Shown one piece after another: positions 1 through 13,000 of a stretch of DNA of 64,000 bases. Each line of letters opens with the position of its first letter. Position 1 is the first letter of the stretch. Below the pieces are notes generated by a model. The model had not been told where the DNA came from, did not search any database, and saw nothing but the letters and a program-made list of their open reading frames with translations. The DNA lies in contig NC_087074.1 in assembly GCF_026151205.1 (NCBI RefSeq), positions 7,419,726 to 7,483,725 of the forward strand, written 5' to 3'. The position numbers were made by a program, and so were the translations under genes. The stretch is from Bolinopsis microptera (taxonomy: Eukaryota; Ctenophora; Tentaculata; Lobata; Bolinopsidae).

Positions 1-267
1 TGGTTACCTGGTTACCTGGTTACCTGGTTACCTGGTTACCTGGTTACCTGGTTACTTGGTTACTTGGTTACCTGGTTACCTGGTTACCTGGTTACCTGGT
101 TACCTGGTTACCTGGTTACCTGGTTACCTGGTTACCTGGTTACCTGGTTACCTGGTTACCTGGTTACCTGGTTACCTGGTTACCTGGTTACCTGGTTACC
201 TGGTTACCTGGTTACCTGGTTACCTGGTTACCTGGTTACCTGGTTACCTGGTTACCTGGTTACCTGC
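1..267. repeat. 8-bp minisatellite (CTGGTTAC)n
   Basis: About 33 near-perfect copies of the 8-mer CTGGTTAC run from the window edge to position 267, with rare T variants near 55-66. The array lies on the BCCT side of the window. In that gene's transcript orientation each unit reads GTAACCAG, so every junction reads CAG|GTAAC, like a 5' splice site, and CCAG|G, like a 3' splice site. The open frames across it are artefacts of an 8-bp period with no stop codon. Confidence 0.95.
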
Positions 268-285
268 AGTTACCTGGTTACTCAC

Positions 286-433
286 CTATTATCCTCAGAC
301 ATGGACATCTTGTATCTGTTCTTATCAACTTTGTAGAACTTCTCAAAGTTCCCCAGATTATTCTCCTCCCCATTTAACCACTTGTCCCCCACATTGTTAT
401 GGTACTCTTGGTACACTCCACCACACTGTCAGC
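286..433 (-). CDS. Possible further BCCT exon (extracellular-loop-like)
   Basis: On the minus strand an open stretch ends at a good donor (AATAG|GTGAGT, exon end 286). It encodes a hydrophilic segment including GNFEKFYKVDKNRYKMSMSE. It lies downstream of BCCT exon 11 in transcript order and looks coding, for example an extracellular loop. However, no acceptor gives the phase that exon 11 needs, so an exon between them may be missing or destroyed by the palindrome at 714-1005. This is a candidate only. Confidence 0.35.
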
Positions 434-713
434 ATCATACCTGTTATATAGTCAGTTATCTGTCATACCTGTTGTTAGATTAGGGGTAATACTTATCGTG
501 TTCTATCGTGCCGTGTTATATGGCTTATATACAGTTAAACCCCGATTCACCGCCCCAGAGTTACCGCGAACCCCGAGTTACCACCCCCTAATTTACAGCA
601 AACCTACAAGTTCAACGGTTAGACTGTAGTTAAGAAGGGGCGAATCACGTGACAAGTATCACGTGAATTTCACGTGAAAGGCCGACCGGGTGAAGGGACC
701 AGTATATAAATCT

Positions 714-1005
714 ACTGATATCTGGATATTATCCGGTTGGAAGAGACAAGGACAAGTGAAACAAGGAAGTTAGGAGTAAGGGCAAATTTTCGGCGTCAAC
801 GCCATCTTCAGGCTCAAATTATTTGTTATATAGTAGTGTTGAAAGTATTAAATAACAAATAATTAAATTAATACTTTCAACACTACTATATAACAAATAA
901 TTTGAGCCTGAAGATGGCGTTGACGCCGAAAATTTGCCCTTACTCCTAACTTCCTTGTTTCACTTGTCCTTGTCTCTTCCAACCGGATAATATCCAGATA
1001 TCAGT
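714..1005. mobile_element. Foldback MITE, ~136-bp inverted arms
   Basis: A near-perfect inverted repeat. The left arm starts ACTGATATCTGGATATTATC at 714 and the right arm ends with its reverse complement at 1005. Arms are about 136 bp around an AT-rich centre (AATAACAAATAATTAAAT). It encodes nothing, as expected for a non-autonomous foldback element. It sits between BCCT exon 11 and the putative next exon. Three CACGTG motifs lie just to its left at 646, 660 and 671. Confidence 0.85.
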
Positions 1006-1074
1006 ATTTCAATCATGAGACTAATAAACAGCGAACTACTCCGTTATTTGATATATAAATCTAGTTTAATGTAC

Positions 1075-4000
1075 CTTCCTGTTTTCTTGTTGTATGTATC
1101 CTTCAGTCCAGATACTAGGACCTCGTCCCATTTAGAGATATCTGCTTTATAAGCTCCTGCCCAGTCCAACATCTCTGGAATTATTAGCTTTTACAAAAAA
1201 AATATTACAATATATATTCAGTAACTACATAATGATAACTTTTCGCTGTTGTAAAAAATATCGGTTTAAAAATGGCACAAGCTAGAGCAAATGAAAATTG
1301 GCAAAGATCTTCAACATATAATTTGATATTAGAGGTTGAAAACTAATTTCACTCACAAGGGTCAGCAGGACAGCAAATATAAATTTATTTTGTTGATCAT
1401 AATGTTGTGATTGCATAATTTATTGTAAATATAATATGTTTCAGAATTATGTAACGCGGTGATGGAAATATTTCAAACGGGTCATATCCTGTATATGGAT
1501 ATATATATATATATATTATAGTATGTCAAACCCAGGATGCACAACACGAAGAATTTTTTGTAACTTTGTATGAAAAGCATTAATAGGCTGAAAAACTAAT
1601 TTCACTCACCAGGATCGGCAGGACAGCAGAAGGGTCTCTCCACCGTGTGCTGCTCAGCTGCATACTTCTCATTCCACAGAGCTGAGCCCCCGAATATAGT
1701 GAGCCACAGGAAACTGTATATCATGGGAGCCGTTAGGGCACCTGGGGACGGGAATTGTAATATTATAATCGTACTTGCTCTTTCCGATAATTGCTTATTC
1801 ACATAAGCAATTATTTAAGTTGCACATAAATCTGGGGATCGGGATTTTGATGGCGCATAAATATGGGGATTTTTTAAAATCCCCAAATTTTGTACAACAT
1901 AAATATGCCTACTAAGGTATTTGCTGAAGGTGGCATATTCGACAGTGCCGATAGTATGTTCCCGGAAAACTACTAAAGTGGTTTCGTTACTTTACTCAAT
2001 AGTGATAATTGGTAAGGTAGACATGGAGTGATAGAGAAATTCAATGGACTGAGAGAGACTGCTGCTCTAATGGCATATGTAATATGCACAGTTTCTAATG
2101 CATGGCTTTTATTTGCTCATTTTATTTCATTAACTAATCACAATGCTGGCAAGCATGACCGTCGCCCTTATAATCACAATACTATTTACCCCCTTTACTA
2201 TTTACCCACCTTTACTATTTACCCCCTCTACTATTTACCCCCTTTACTGTTTAACCCCCTTACTGCTTACCCCCATTCTAATTCGATGTTAAAGATGACA
2301 GGAATAAGAAATAGTTATTTGGAGATTTCCAAGAAATTTGTGCAAAATACGCGCCAGCATGTTATACGAAATTAGGTAAAAAACCCAAAATCGCCATATT
2401 CAGGTGCCTTAAAAACCACGTTAAAAATGAGTAAAAGATCTGAAACTTTGCAGGGTGTCTAGACGTTGACCAAATCGAGTGTAAATGAAATTTAAAGTTT
2501 CAGAAGTATCGGGAAGTGGGTTTCCTGGAACCCCTGTTTTACAACAGATTGTCGTGAAGTATAGTATCACAGTGCTGGCAAGCACGACCGGTGCATTTAT
2601 TGTGGGTATACTATGTACCCCCTTTACTATTATACCCCCTTTGGTACACGTTACAAGCCTCTTTCGTGCACGCGAAGCGTGCACTCCGGCCGGAGGCGGC
2701 GGCCTTCGGCCGCCGCCTCCGGCAGGAGTTTTTCAGGCATTTATACTCATCGGAAGTCGTTCAGCAGATTTATTTTTAGTTCAAAACATTCTAATTTGAT
2801 GTCAAAGATGACAGGAATAAAAAATAGTTATGTTGAGATTTTTAAGAAATTTGCATAAAATACTCGCCAGCACTGTTATACGAAATTCGGTAAAAAACCC
2901 AAAATCGCCATATTCAGGTGCCTTAAAAACCATGTTAAAATCGAGTTAGATATCTGAAATTTTTCAGGGCGTCTAGACGTTGACCAAATCGACTGCAAAA
3001 AAAGTTTCAGGTTTCAGGAACATCGGGAAGTGGGTTTTCTAGAACCCCTGTTTTACGACAGATTGTCGTGATATCTATATATTATATTTTACCAAAACCC
3101 ATAATCATGGGTAGAGTGGACCGCTGTCAGTGTCTCTCTTTCCCAAACAAAAGGAAATGATATTACTTTGATTGACCGTTCTCAAATGCAAAATGATACC
3201 GAGAATGAAATCGGTCGCTCGCTTTTCCCATTCATTCACGGCTTACGAATTGTATAATTAAGTTTCGATTGATTACATCAATCAGATGCTGTAAAAATCT
3301 GTTTGGGTTGCGTTCGGGTCGATACCTAGTATTTCGGGGTAAGGGACAAGGGTGGTAGTTATTACTTATTGAACAAGCTGAAGTTTATTGAATCTTCATT
3401 GCCGAGTACAGCTGCCTTTGGGTAGTTGTTCTTAATCTATTACAATTGTAAATGAATGGGAAAAGCGAGCGACCGATTTCATTCTCGGTATCATTTTGCA
3501 TTTGAGAACGGTCAATCAAAGTAATATCATTTCCTTTTGTTTGGGAAAGAGAGACACTGACAGCGGTCCACTCTACCCATGATTATGGGTTTTGGTAAAA
3601 TATCATTTCTTTTTGATTATAATGTCAGGGTACTTTATAAAGTCGAAATATAAACTGATATCTTCATTAATAAGGAGGAAGTTTCAACGATTTCGAAATT
3701 TTTCCTTAAAAAACATTTCCTTGTGTTTAGGGAAGCATATCGGTCGATCACTGACTGAATATGCCACTTAATACTCATTCAAGTTGGCATTAAATTCATA
3801 TATAATGACATTAAACCATAGTTGGTTCGTGCGTCAATTTTTCGGGAAAAGTACGTAAAGTGCGTTTGAATTATTTCGTGCGTTAAAAGTGCGGTTAAGT
3901 ACATTTACCGGTGAATTCACCGTTTTACGTTTTTTTCGTACGTTAAGTGCGTTATGTTTTAAAAGTACGTTAAGTGCGCACGAACCAACTATGCATTAAA

Positions 4001-7000
4001 CTGTCGTGGCAAAGCAGAATTTGTTGGAAATCACGAATGAGCAAAATTCTCACCTTTCGCACGTGCAAACTTTGAGCGGACGTTGCGTGCGCATCCAATA
4101 TTGAATCGCCGTAAATTTTTGCATGTAATTGTTTTATATATAGATTGATAAGCATGCAAAGTTTCAAAGTATTTCAAGAAGAACTGTAATCACAACGGCA
4201 CTCTAAAGTTGACAGAAAATGACGAAAACAGCAATTTTCAGTGATTTTAGCGATTTTCTATCAATTTGGGCGTGTCCCCATGTGTGCAACTTTTCGATTT
4301 TCAACTTTAAAACTAGCCTAATGCACAATTTATACCTATAGAAAGCAGAACTGAGCTCCACAACCCAAGGCATGGCCCAACACCAGAGAATACTAAATCG
4401 CAAAATTGACGTTTTTATAAAATAATTCTTCAAAAAAGCACAAACTTCAATGACGAATATCTTTATGAAGGAGCAAGCTAGAAAAACTTTCCGGTAGATT
4501 TTCAGAATGCTTGAACAATTATCTAAGATGAATTTTTCCTCAGATTTTGAATAAAATTACTTCTTAATGGTTTAAAATTAATTTTAAAAGTTATTACTTT
4601 GTCAAAAATCAAGTTTTAAAAACGGTTAACTTGATGACGTCATCAAGGGGTGTTTATGACGTCAAATAATTTTTTTATACAATGTAAACTAAAGTATAAA
4701 CAATTATTTGCAAGACCTGTGGTCGGAAATGGCTGTATCTTTTATACTTTTGAATCTATGGACACCTAAATACAGGCTACAATTGACTGGCAAAGCGTCT
4801 ATCCCTGAATCACAATGCTGGCAAGCATGACCGTGCTTCTTATATTCACATACTATTTACCCCCTTTACTATTTACCCCCTTTACTTTTATAAATATAAC
4901 CCTTTATTGTTTTTCGGGCATTAAGACTCATCGAAAGTAGTTCAGCAGGTATATTTAAGTTCAAATCATTCTAATTCAATGTTAAAGATGACAGGAACAA
5001 GAAATAGTTATGTGGAGGTTTTTAAGAAATTTACGCAAAATACGCGCCAGCATGTTATACGAAATTCGGTAAAAAACCCAAAATTGCCATATTCAGGTGC
5101 CTTAAAAACCATGTTAAAATTAAGTTAAAGATCTGAAACTTTGCAGGGCGTCTAGACGTTGACCAAATCGACTGTAAAAAAAATTTCGTGTTTCAGGAGT
5201 ATCGGGAAATGGGTTTTCTGGAACCCCTGTTTTACGATAGATTGTCGTGATACATATATTCAGGGATAGACGCTTTGCCAGTCAAATGTAGTCAATTGAA
5301 GCCTGAATTTAAGTGTCCGGAGATTCAAAAGTATAAAAGATACAGCAATTTCCGACCACAGGTCTTAAAGATAATTGTTTACACTTCAGTTTCAATTATA
5401 TCAAAAAATAATTTAACGTCATCATCACCACTTGATGACGTCATCAAATTAAGTGTTTTTAAAACTTTATTTTTGACAAAATAACAACTTTTCAAACTGA
5501 TTTTACACCATTAAGGAGTAATTTTATTCAAAATCTGAGGACATTTTTATATTAGATAATTGTTCAAGCATTCTGAAAATCTACCGGAAAGTTTCCCTAC
5601 CTTGCTCCTTCATAAAGATATTTGCCATTGAAGTTAGTGCTTTTTTGAAGAATTATTTTATAAAAACGTCAATTTTGCGATTTAGTATTCTCTGGTGCTG
5701 GGCTATCCCTTGGGTTGTGGAGCTCAGTTCTGCTTCCTTTAGGTATAAATTGTGTATTAGGCTAGTTTTAAAGTTAAAAATCTAAAAGTTGCACACGTGG
5801 GGACACGCCCAAATTGATAGAAAATTGCTAAAATCACTGAAAATTGCTGTTTTTACCATTTTCTGTAAACGTTGGTGTGCCGTTGTGATTGCAGTTCTTC
5901 TTGAAATACTTTGAAACTTTGCATGCTTATCAAACTATATATAAAACACCAACACGCAAAAATTTACGGCGATTCAATATTGGATGCGCACGCAACGTCC
6001 GCTCATAGTTTGCACGTGCGAAAGGTGATAATTTTGCTCATTCGTGATTTCGAACAAATTCTGCTTTACCACGACAGTTCAATGTCATTATATATAAATT
6101 TAATGCCAACTTGAATGAGTATAAAGTGGCAAATTCAGTCAGCGATCGACCGATATGCTTACCCAAACACAAGGAAATGTTTTCAAAGGAAAAATTTCGA
6201 AATCGTTGAAACTTCCTCCTTATTAATGAAGATATCAGTTTATATTTCGACTTTATAAAGTACCCTGACATTAATCAAAAAGCGATGATATTTGACCAAA
6301 ACCCATAATCATGGGTAGAGTGGACCGCTGCCAGTGTCTCTCTTTCCCAAACAAAAGGAAATGATATTAATTTGATTGACCGTTTTCAAATGCAAAATGA
6401 TACCGAGAATGAAATCGGTCGCTCGCTTTCCCATTCATTTACAAATGTAATACCCGAAGACAGCTGTACTCGGCAATAAAGATTCAATAAACTTCAGCTA
6501 ATTCACTAACTACCACCCTTATCCCGAAATACTAGGTATCGACCCGAACGCAACCCAAAGAGATTATTACAGCATGTGATCGATGTAATTTATCGAAACC
6601 TATTGCAATTCGTATAAGCCGTGAATGAATGGGAAAAGCGAGCGACCGATTTCATTCTCGGTATCATTTTGCATTTGAAAACGGTCAATCAAATTAATAT
6701 CATTTCCTTTTGTTTGGGAAAGAGAGACACTGGCAGCGGTCTACTCTACCCATGATTATGGGTTTTGGTCAAATATATATATATATATATATATACATCA
6801 AATATATATATATATATATGTATGTATCACGACAATCTATCGTAAAACAGGGGTTCTAGAAAACCCATTTCCCGATGATCCTGAAACCTGAAACTTTTTT
6901 TGCAGTCGATTTGGTCAACGTCTAGACGCCCTGAAAAATTTCAGATCTCTAACTTAATTTTAACATGGTTTTTAAGGCACCTGAATATGGCGATTTTGGG

Positions 7001-10000
7001 TTTTTTACCGAATTTCGTATAACAGTGCTGGCGAGTATTTTATGCAAATTTCTTAAAAATCTCAACATAACTATTTTTTATTCCTGTCATCTTTGACATC
7101 AAATTAGAATGTTTTGAACTTTAAAAAATCTGCTGAACGACTTCCGATGAGTCTTAATGCCTGAAAAACTCCTGCCGGAGGCGGCGGCCTTCGGCCGCCG
7201 CCTCCGGCCGGAGTGCACGCTTCGCGTGCACGAAAGAGGCTTGTAACGTGTACCAAAGGGGGTATAATAGTAAAGGGGGTACAATTATAGTAAAGGGGGT
7301 ACATAGTATACCCCCAATAAAGACACCGCTCGTGCTTGCCAGCACTGTGATATATACATATTCAGGGATAGACGCTTTGCCAGTCAATTGTAGCCTGTAT
7401 TTAATTGTCCATAGATTCAAAAGTATAAAAGATACAGCCATTTCCGACCACAAGTCTTGACAATAATTGTTTACACTTTAGTTTACATTGTATAAACAAA
7501 TTATTTGACGTCATGAACACCCCTTGATGACGTCATCAAGTTAACCGTTTTTAAAAGTTGATTTTTGACAAAGTAATAACTTTAAAAAATGATTTTACAC
7601 CATTAAAAAGTAATTGTATTCAAAATTTGAGGAAATTTTCACCTTAGATAATTGTTCAAGCATTCTGAAAATCTACCGGAAAGTTTTTCTAGCTTGCTCC
7701 TTCATAAAGATATTTGTCATTGAAGTTAGTGCTTTTTTGAAGAATAATTTTATAAAAACACAAAAGTTGTGAATTAGTATTCTCTGGTGTTGGGCCATCT
7801 CTTGGGTGGTGGAGCTCAATTTTGCTTCTTAAAGGTCTAAATTGTGTTATAGGCTAGTTTTAAAGTTGAAAATCGAAAAGTTGCACACGTGGGGACACGC
7901 CCAAATTGATAGAAAATTGCTAAAATCACTGAAAATTGTTATTTTCACGATTTTTATCAGCTTTGGAGTCCCGTTGTGATTACAGTTCTTCTTGAAATAC
8001 TTTGAAACTTTGCATGCTTATCAAGCTATATATAAAACAATTCCATGCAAAAATTTACGGCGATTCAATATTGGATGCGCACGCAACGTTCGCTCAAAGT
8101 TTGCACGTGCGAAAGGTGAGAATTTTGCTCATTCGTGATTTCCAACAAATTCTGCTTTGCCACGACAGTTTAATGTCATTATAAATGAATTTAATGCCAA
8201 CTTGAATGAGTATTAAGTGGCATATTCAGTCAGTGATCGACCGATATGCTTACCTAAACACAAGGAAATGTTTTTTAAGGAAAAATTTCGAAATTGTTGA
8301 AACTTCCTCCTTATTAATGAAGATATCAGTTTATATTTCGACTTTATAAAGTACCTTGACATTATAATCAAAAAGAGATGATATTTGACCAAAACCCATA
8401 ATCATGGGTAGAGTGGACCGCTGCCAGTGTCTCTCTTTCCCAAACAAAAGGAAATGATATTAATTTGATTGACCGTTCTCAAATGCAAAATGATACCGAG
8501 AATGAAATCGGTCGCTCGCTTTTCCCATTCATTTACAATTGTAATAGATTAAGAAGAACTACCCAAAGGCAGCTGTACTCGGCAATAAACTTCAGCTAAT
8601 TCAATAAGTAATAACTACCACCCTTACCCCGAAATACTAGGTATCGACCCGAACGCAACCCAAAGAGATTTTTACAGCATCTGATTGATGTACCTAATCA
8701 ATCGAAACTTATTACAATTCGTGAGCCGTGAATGAATGGGAAAAGCGAGCGACCGATTTCATTCTCGGTATCATTTTGCATTTGAGAACGGTCAATCAAA
8801 TTAATATCATTTCCTTTTGTTTGGGAAAGAGAGACACTGGCAGCGGTCCACTCTACCCATGATTATGGGTTTTGGTCAAATAGTGGTATATATATATGTA
8901 TAGACGCTTTGGCAGTCAATTGTAGCCTACATTTAAGTGTCCGTAGATTCAAAAGTATAAACGATACAGTCATCTCCAACCATAGGTCTTGAAGATAATC
9001 GTTTACACTTATTAGTTTACATTATATCAAAAAACAATTTAACGTCATCGTCACCACTTGATGACGTCATCAAATTAAGCGTTTTTAAATCTTGATTATT
9101 GACAAAATAACAACTTTTCAAATCAATTTAACACCATTAAGGAGTAATTTTATTCAAAATCTGAGCAAATTTTCACCTTAGATAATTGTTCAAGCATTCT
9201 AAAAATCTACCGGAAAATGTTTCTACCTTGCTCTTTCATAAAGATATTTGCTATTGAAGTTAGTGCTTTTTTGAAGAATAATTTTATAAAAACACAAAAG
9301 TTGTGAATTAGTATTCTCTGGTGTTGGGCCATCTCTTGGGTGGTGGAGCTCAATTTTGCTTCTTAAAGGTCTAAATTGTGTTATAGGCTAGTTTTAAAGT
9401 TGAAAATCGAAAAGTTGCACACGTGGGGACACGCCCAAATTGATAGAAAATTGCTAAAATCACTGAAAATTGTTATTTTCACGATTTTTATCAGCTTTGG
9501 AGTCCCGTTGTGATGCGAGTTCTTGCTAAAATATTCTGAAACTTTGCACACTTATTAAAATACATAAGAAATACGAAAATTCAAAATTTTACGGTGATTT
9601 GATATTGGATGCGCACGCAACGTCCGCTCAAAGTTTGCAAAAAGTGAGAACTTCACTCTCTTTATTTCGATTAGATTTAGTTCCTGCTTTAACAGTAACA
9701 TGACAGTTAAATGACATTATATTTGAGTTTAGTGCCAACTTGATAGATTATATAGTTCGACAGATATGCTTACCTAAACACAAGGAAATGTTTTTAAAGG
9801 AAAAATTTCGAAATTGTTGAAACTTCCTCCTTATTAATGAAGATATCAGTTTATATTTCGACTTTATAAAATACTCTGACATTACAATCAAAAAGAGATG
9901 ATATTTGACCAAAACCCATAATCATGGGTAGAGTGGACCGCTGCCAGTGTCTCTCTTTCCCAAACAAAAGGAAATGATATTAATTTGACTAACCGTTCTC

Positions 10001-13000
10001 AAATGCAAATTCATACCGAGAATGAAATCGGTCGCTGATCGCTTTTCCCATTCATTCACGGCTTACGAATTGTAATAAAGCTTATTGAATATAGGAAAAG
10101 CGAGCGACCGATTTCATTCTCGGTATGAATTTGCATTTGAGAACGGTCAGTCAAATTAATATCATTTCCTTTTGTTTGGGAAAGAGAGACACTGGCAGCG
10201 GTCCACTCTACCCATGACTATGGGTTTTGGTCAAATAATATATGTATAATAACGCGAAAGTTAACGTAACAATAGGTGAGAATCCTACTGTTATTACCTA
10301 TACTAGTAATAACGTGAAAGTTGACTTGGATAATTCTTGCTGATATGGATTTGGCATATAATGCAGCGATTGGTAGTGGTCTAGACTATGCAGACAAACA
10401 GTGCACTAAAATTCATTTTCCCGGGTATAATTATATTACTTACAACAATGCCACTCATAAATAAATGAATTATATTCCTGTGATCCGGATAATCTATATA
10501 TTACTAACCGTTAATGAATTCTTTAATAGTTCTTCCTTTAGAAATCTTAGCGATGAACATGCCGACAAAAGGAGACCACGACACCCACCAGCCCCAATAG
10601 AATATTGTCCAGCCGTCCATCCAGCCCTGCGGGCCATCAGCTAGTCCATCCTCTCGGACCTCTCCATCCTCCCCAACGCCATACAGTCTGTGGAGATGAG
10701 ATCATTATAATATGCAATAATACCTTGGCTGTTAAAAAATATTATAATTGTGTAAATATAATATTGAGTATGATTATGATAATTAGTAACTCGTTACGCG
10801 ATATGATTTCATGCATGCTGATAGCCCAATTATTATGATAAGGCGGCACATACGACATAACAAATACCACACACGTTGATTCTGAGCCTACATATTTATA
10901 AGGCAGCACCTTGTCGCCTGATAAGGATAAGACAATCTATAAATAACATGCGAGTAGGATGAGTAGGATGGCTATTGAATGGGGTGACCTACCTGCCCCG
11001 ATCTCCCTCCAAACTGGATTTTATACCGACCAGCTCAAATGCGTCTGTTCTGAAACCCAGCCCAAGAAAGTTCTGAATGTAATAACCCACCGTCTGACAG
11101 AAGAGGTTTAGGAGGAACCTGTAATCATAGTGTTAGAGGGCGTAGTACTGTGGTTACTGTGGTTACTAGTGGTAACTAGTGGTTATTAGTGGTTATTAGT
11201 GGTTACTAGTGATTACTAGTGGTTACTCTGGTTACTGTGGTTACTAGTGGTTACTGTGGTTACTAGTAGTTACTAGTGGTTTCTAGTGGTTACTAGTGGT
11301 TACTGTGTTTACTAGTGGTTACTCTGGTTACTGTGGTTACTAGTGGTTACTGTGGTTACTAGTGGTTTCTAGTGGTTACTAGTGGTTACTGTAGTTACTA
11401 GTGGTTACGGTGGTTACACCGTCTCACAGAAGAGGTTCAGTAGGAACATGTGTTAGAGGGAGGGGGCGAATAATAGGGATCTTAACGTAACCCTGTCCAT
11501 TAGGGAGAGGTTTTGAAAAGCTTGCTACTTGTGAACTCCCACACAATAGTTATGGGTTAAGTGCAGCCTTCGGATCAGGGGTGATCTCATAATTGGAATA
11601 TTTGAATGTCGAATTGTCAGCGAACAAAAAGGCACCCTGGAGTTTATTAAAGAAGAAAAAAAGATAAAAAATAAGATGAGAAACCATGAATTGTTTAATG
11701 TTTACCAGCTGTCATCAAGGAAGAAAGTAGCCATGAGAAGGAACATTCCTACCCCGAAGCAGATCTCACTAAGCCGTCTGACCCCCACACCCACACCGGA
11801 CACGACGGACACTGTAGCAACAGCCATCACTATCCAGATAATAAGAACTTGGGTCAGAGTGTTCTTCTCAATACTCGGGAATATGTAGTTCAAACCTGGG
11901 GTAGTACTGTGGTTACTATTGGTTACTGTGGTTACTATTGGTTACTATTGGTTACTGTGGTTACTATGATTACTAGTGGGTACTATTGGTTACTGTGGTT
12001 ACTGTGGTTACTAGTGGTTAATTTGGTTACTATTGGTTACTGTGGTTAATGTGGTTACTATTAGTTACTGTGGTTACTATTGGTTACTAGTGGTTGCAGG
12101 GGTTAATGGAGTGGAATTACTAGAGATTCAGATATTTTAATAGAAGTGTCTGAGGTCCCTCATAAAAAGCGGTGGGTTGACTGGAAACTATCAGTGTAGC
12201 AGTTACCATATTAACCACAGTGTAGCGTGAGTATTTTAAGTTATAATTTAAGTATAGAATATAAAAGAACTGACCAGCGTTGAGTTGCATGGTTCCCAGT
12301 CCAAGAGAAGTGCACACCCCAAATACAGTAGTAATAACAGACATAATGTCAATAACATTCCCCATCCACCCGTAGATCCTGTCTCCTATGAGCGGGTAGA
12401 AACAAGACTTCATCGTCATCGGCAATCCTTTCCTGGGAGATAATAATTCAAATATTAAGATTTGGTAGGAGTATGTTCGTATGTTCGCGATTTTACAGTT
12501 TTTGGGTGCTTACTTAATATTTAGTTTCACCGAGATATGGTAGTACTTATCATTCGGCAGTCCTTTCCTGCTAGAAAATAGTTCTCATTTTTCCAGGCAA
12601 TCTGTGAGTCTGAGTCTTGACCTTAGATGAGAAGTATGGATCCGTCGAATTGAAAAGTACGATTAGTCCGTACTTCTCATCTTAGGTCTTGACTGATGAG
12701 CCGCAGCTCAAAGTACTATTTGGTTCATATTTTTCGCTAACTGGCTCAGATTTCTGGCTCACTGGCTGGACGTTTTGACTTAGCCAATCGAAGTCTTGAC
12801 TACACTAAATTACAGCGGCCAAACTAATGGTGTTACTATGGTGTTACAATCGAAGTCTTGACTACACTAGATTAATACAGCGGCCCATGCTCAAATCTTA
12901 CGCATTCATAAAGCGATTATTATCTCAGATTTAGTGAGTCTGTTTCCACTCTTTCGTTGGATTACCTGTTGGATTAGGTACATGCCGTAAACAGACATTT

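Noticed and set aside
1-267. CRISPR-like regular repeat
   Set aside because: Units are 8 bp with no spacers, in a eukaryotic genome.
56-451. Open frames of MVTWLPGYL-type repeats
   Set aside because: They are translations of the 8-bp minisatellite, open in every frame, with no coding signal.
2028-2858. Open frames in the G repeats
   Set aside because: Non-coding repeat DNA; frames differ between copies and show no conserved protein.
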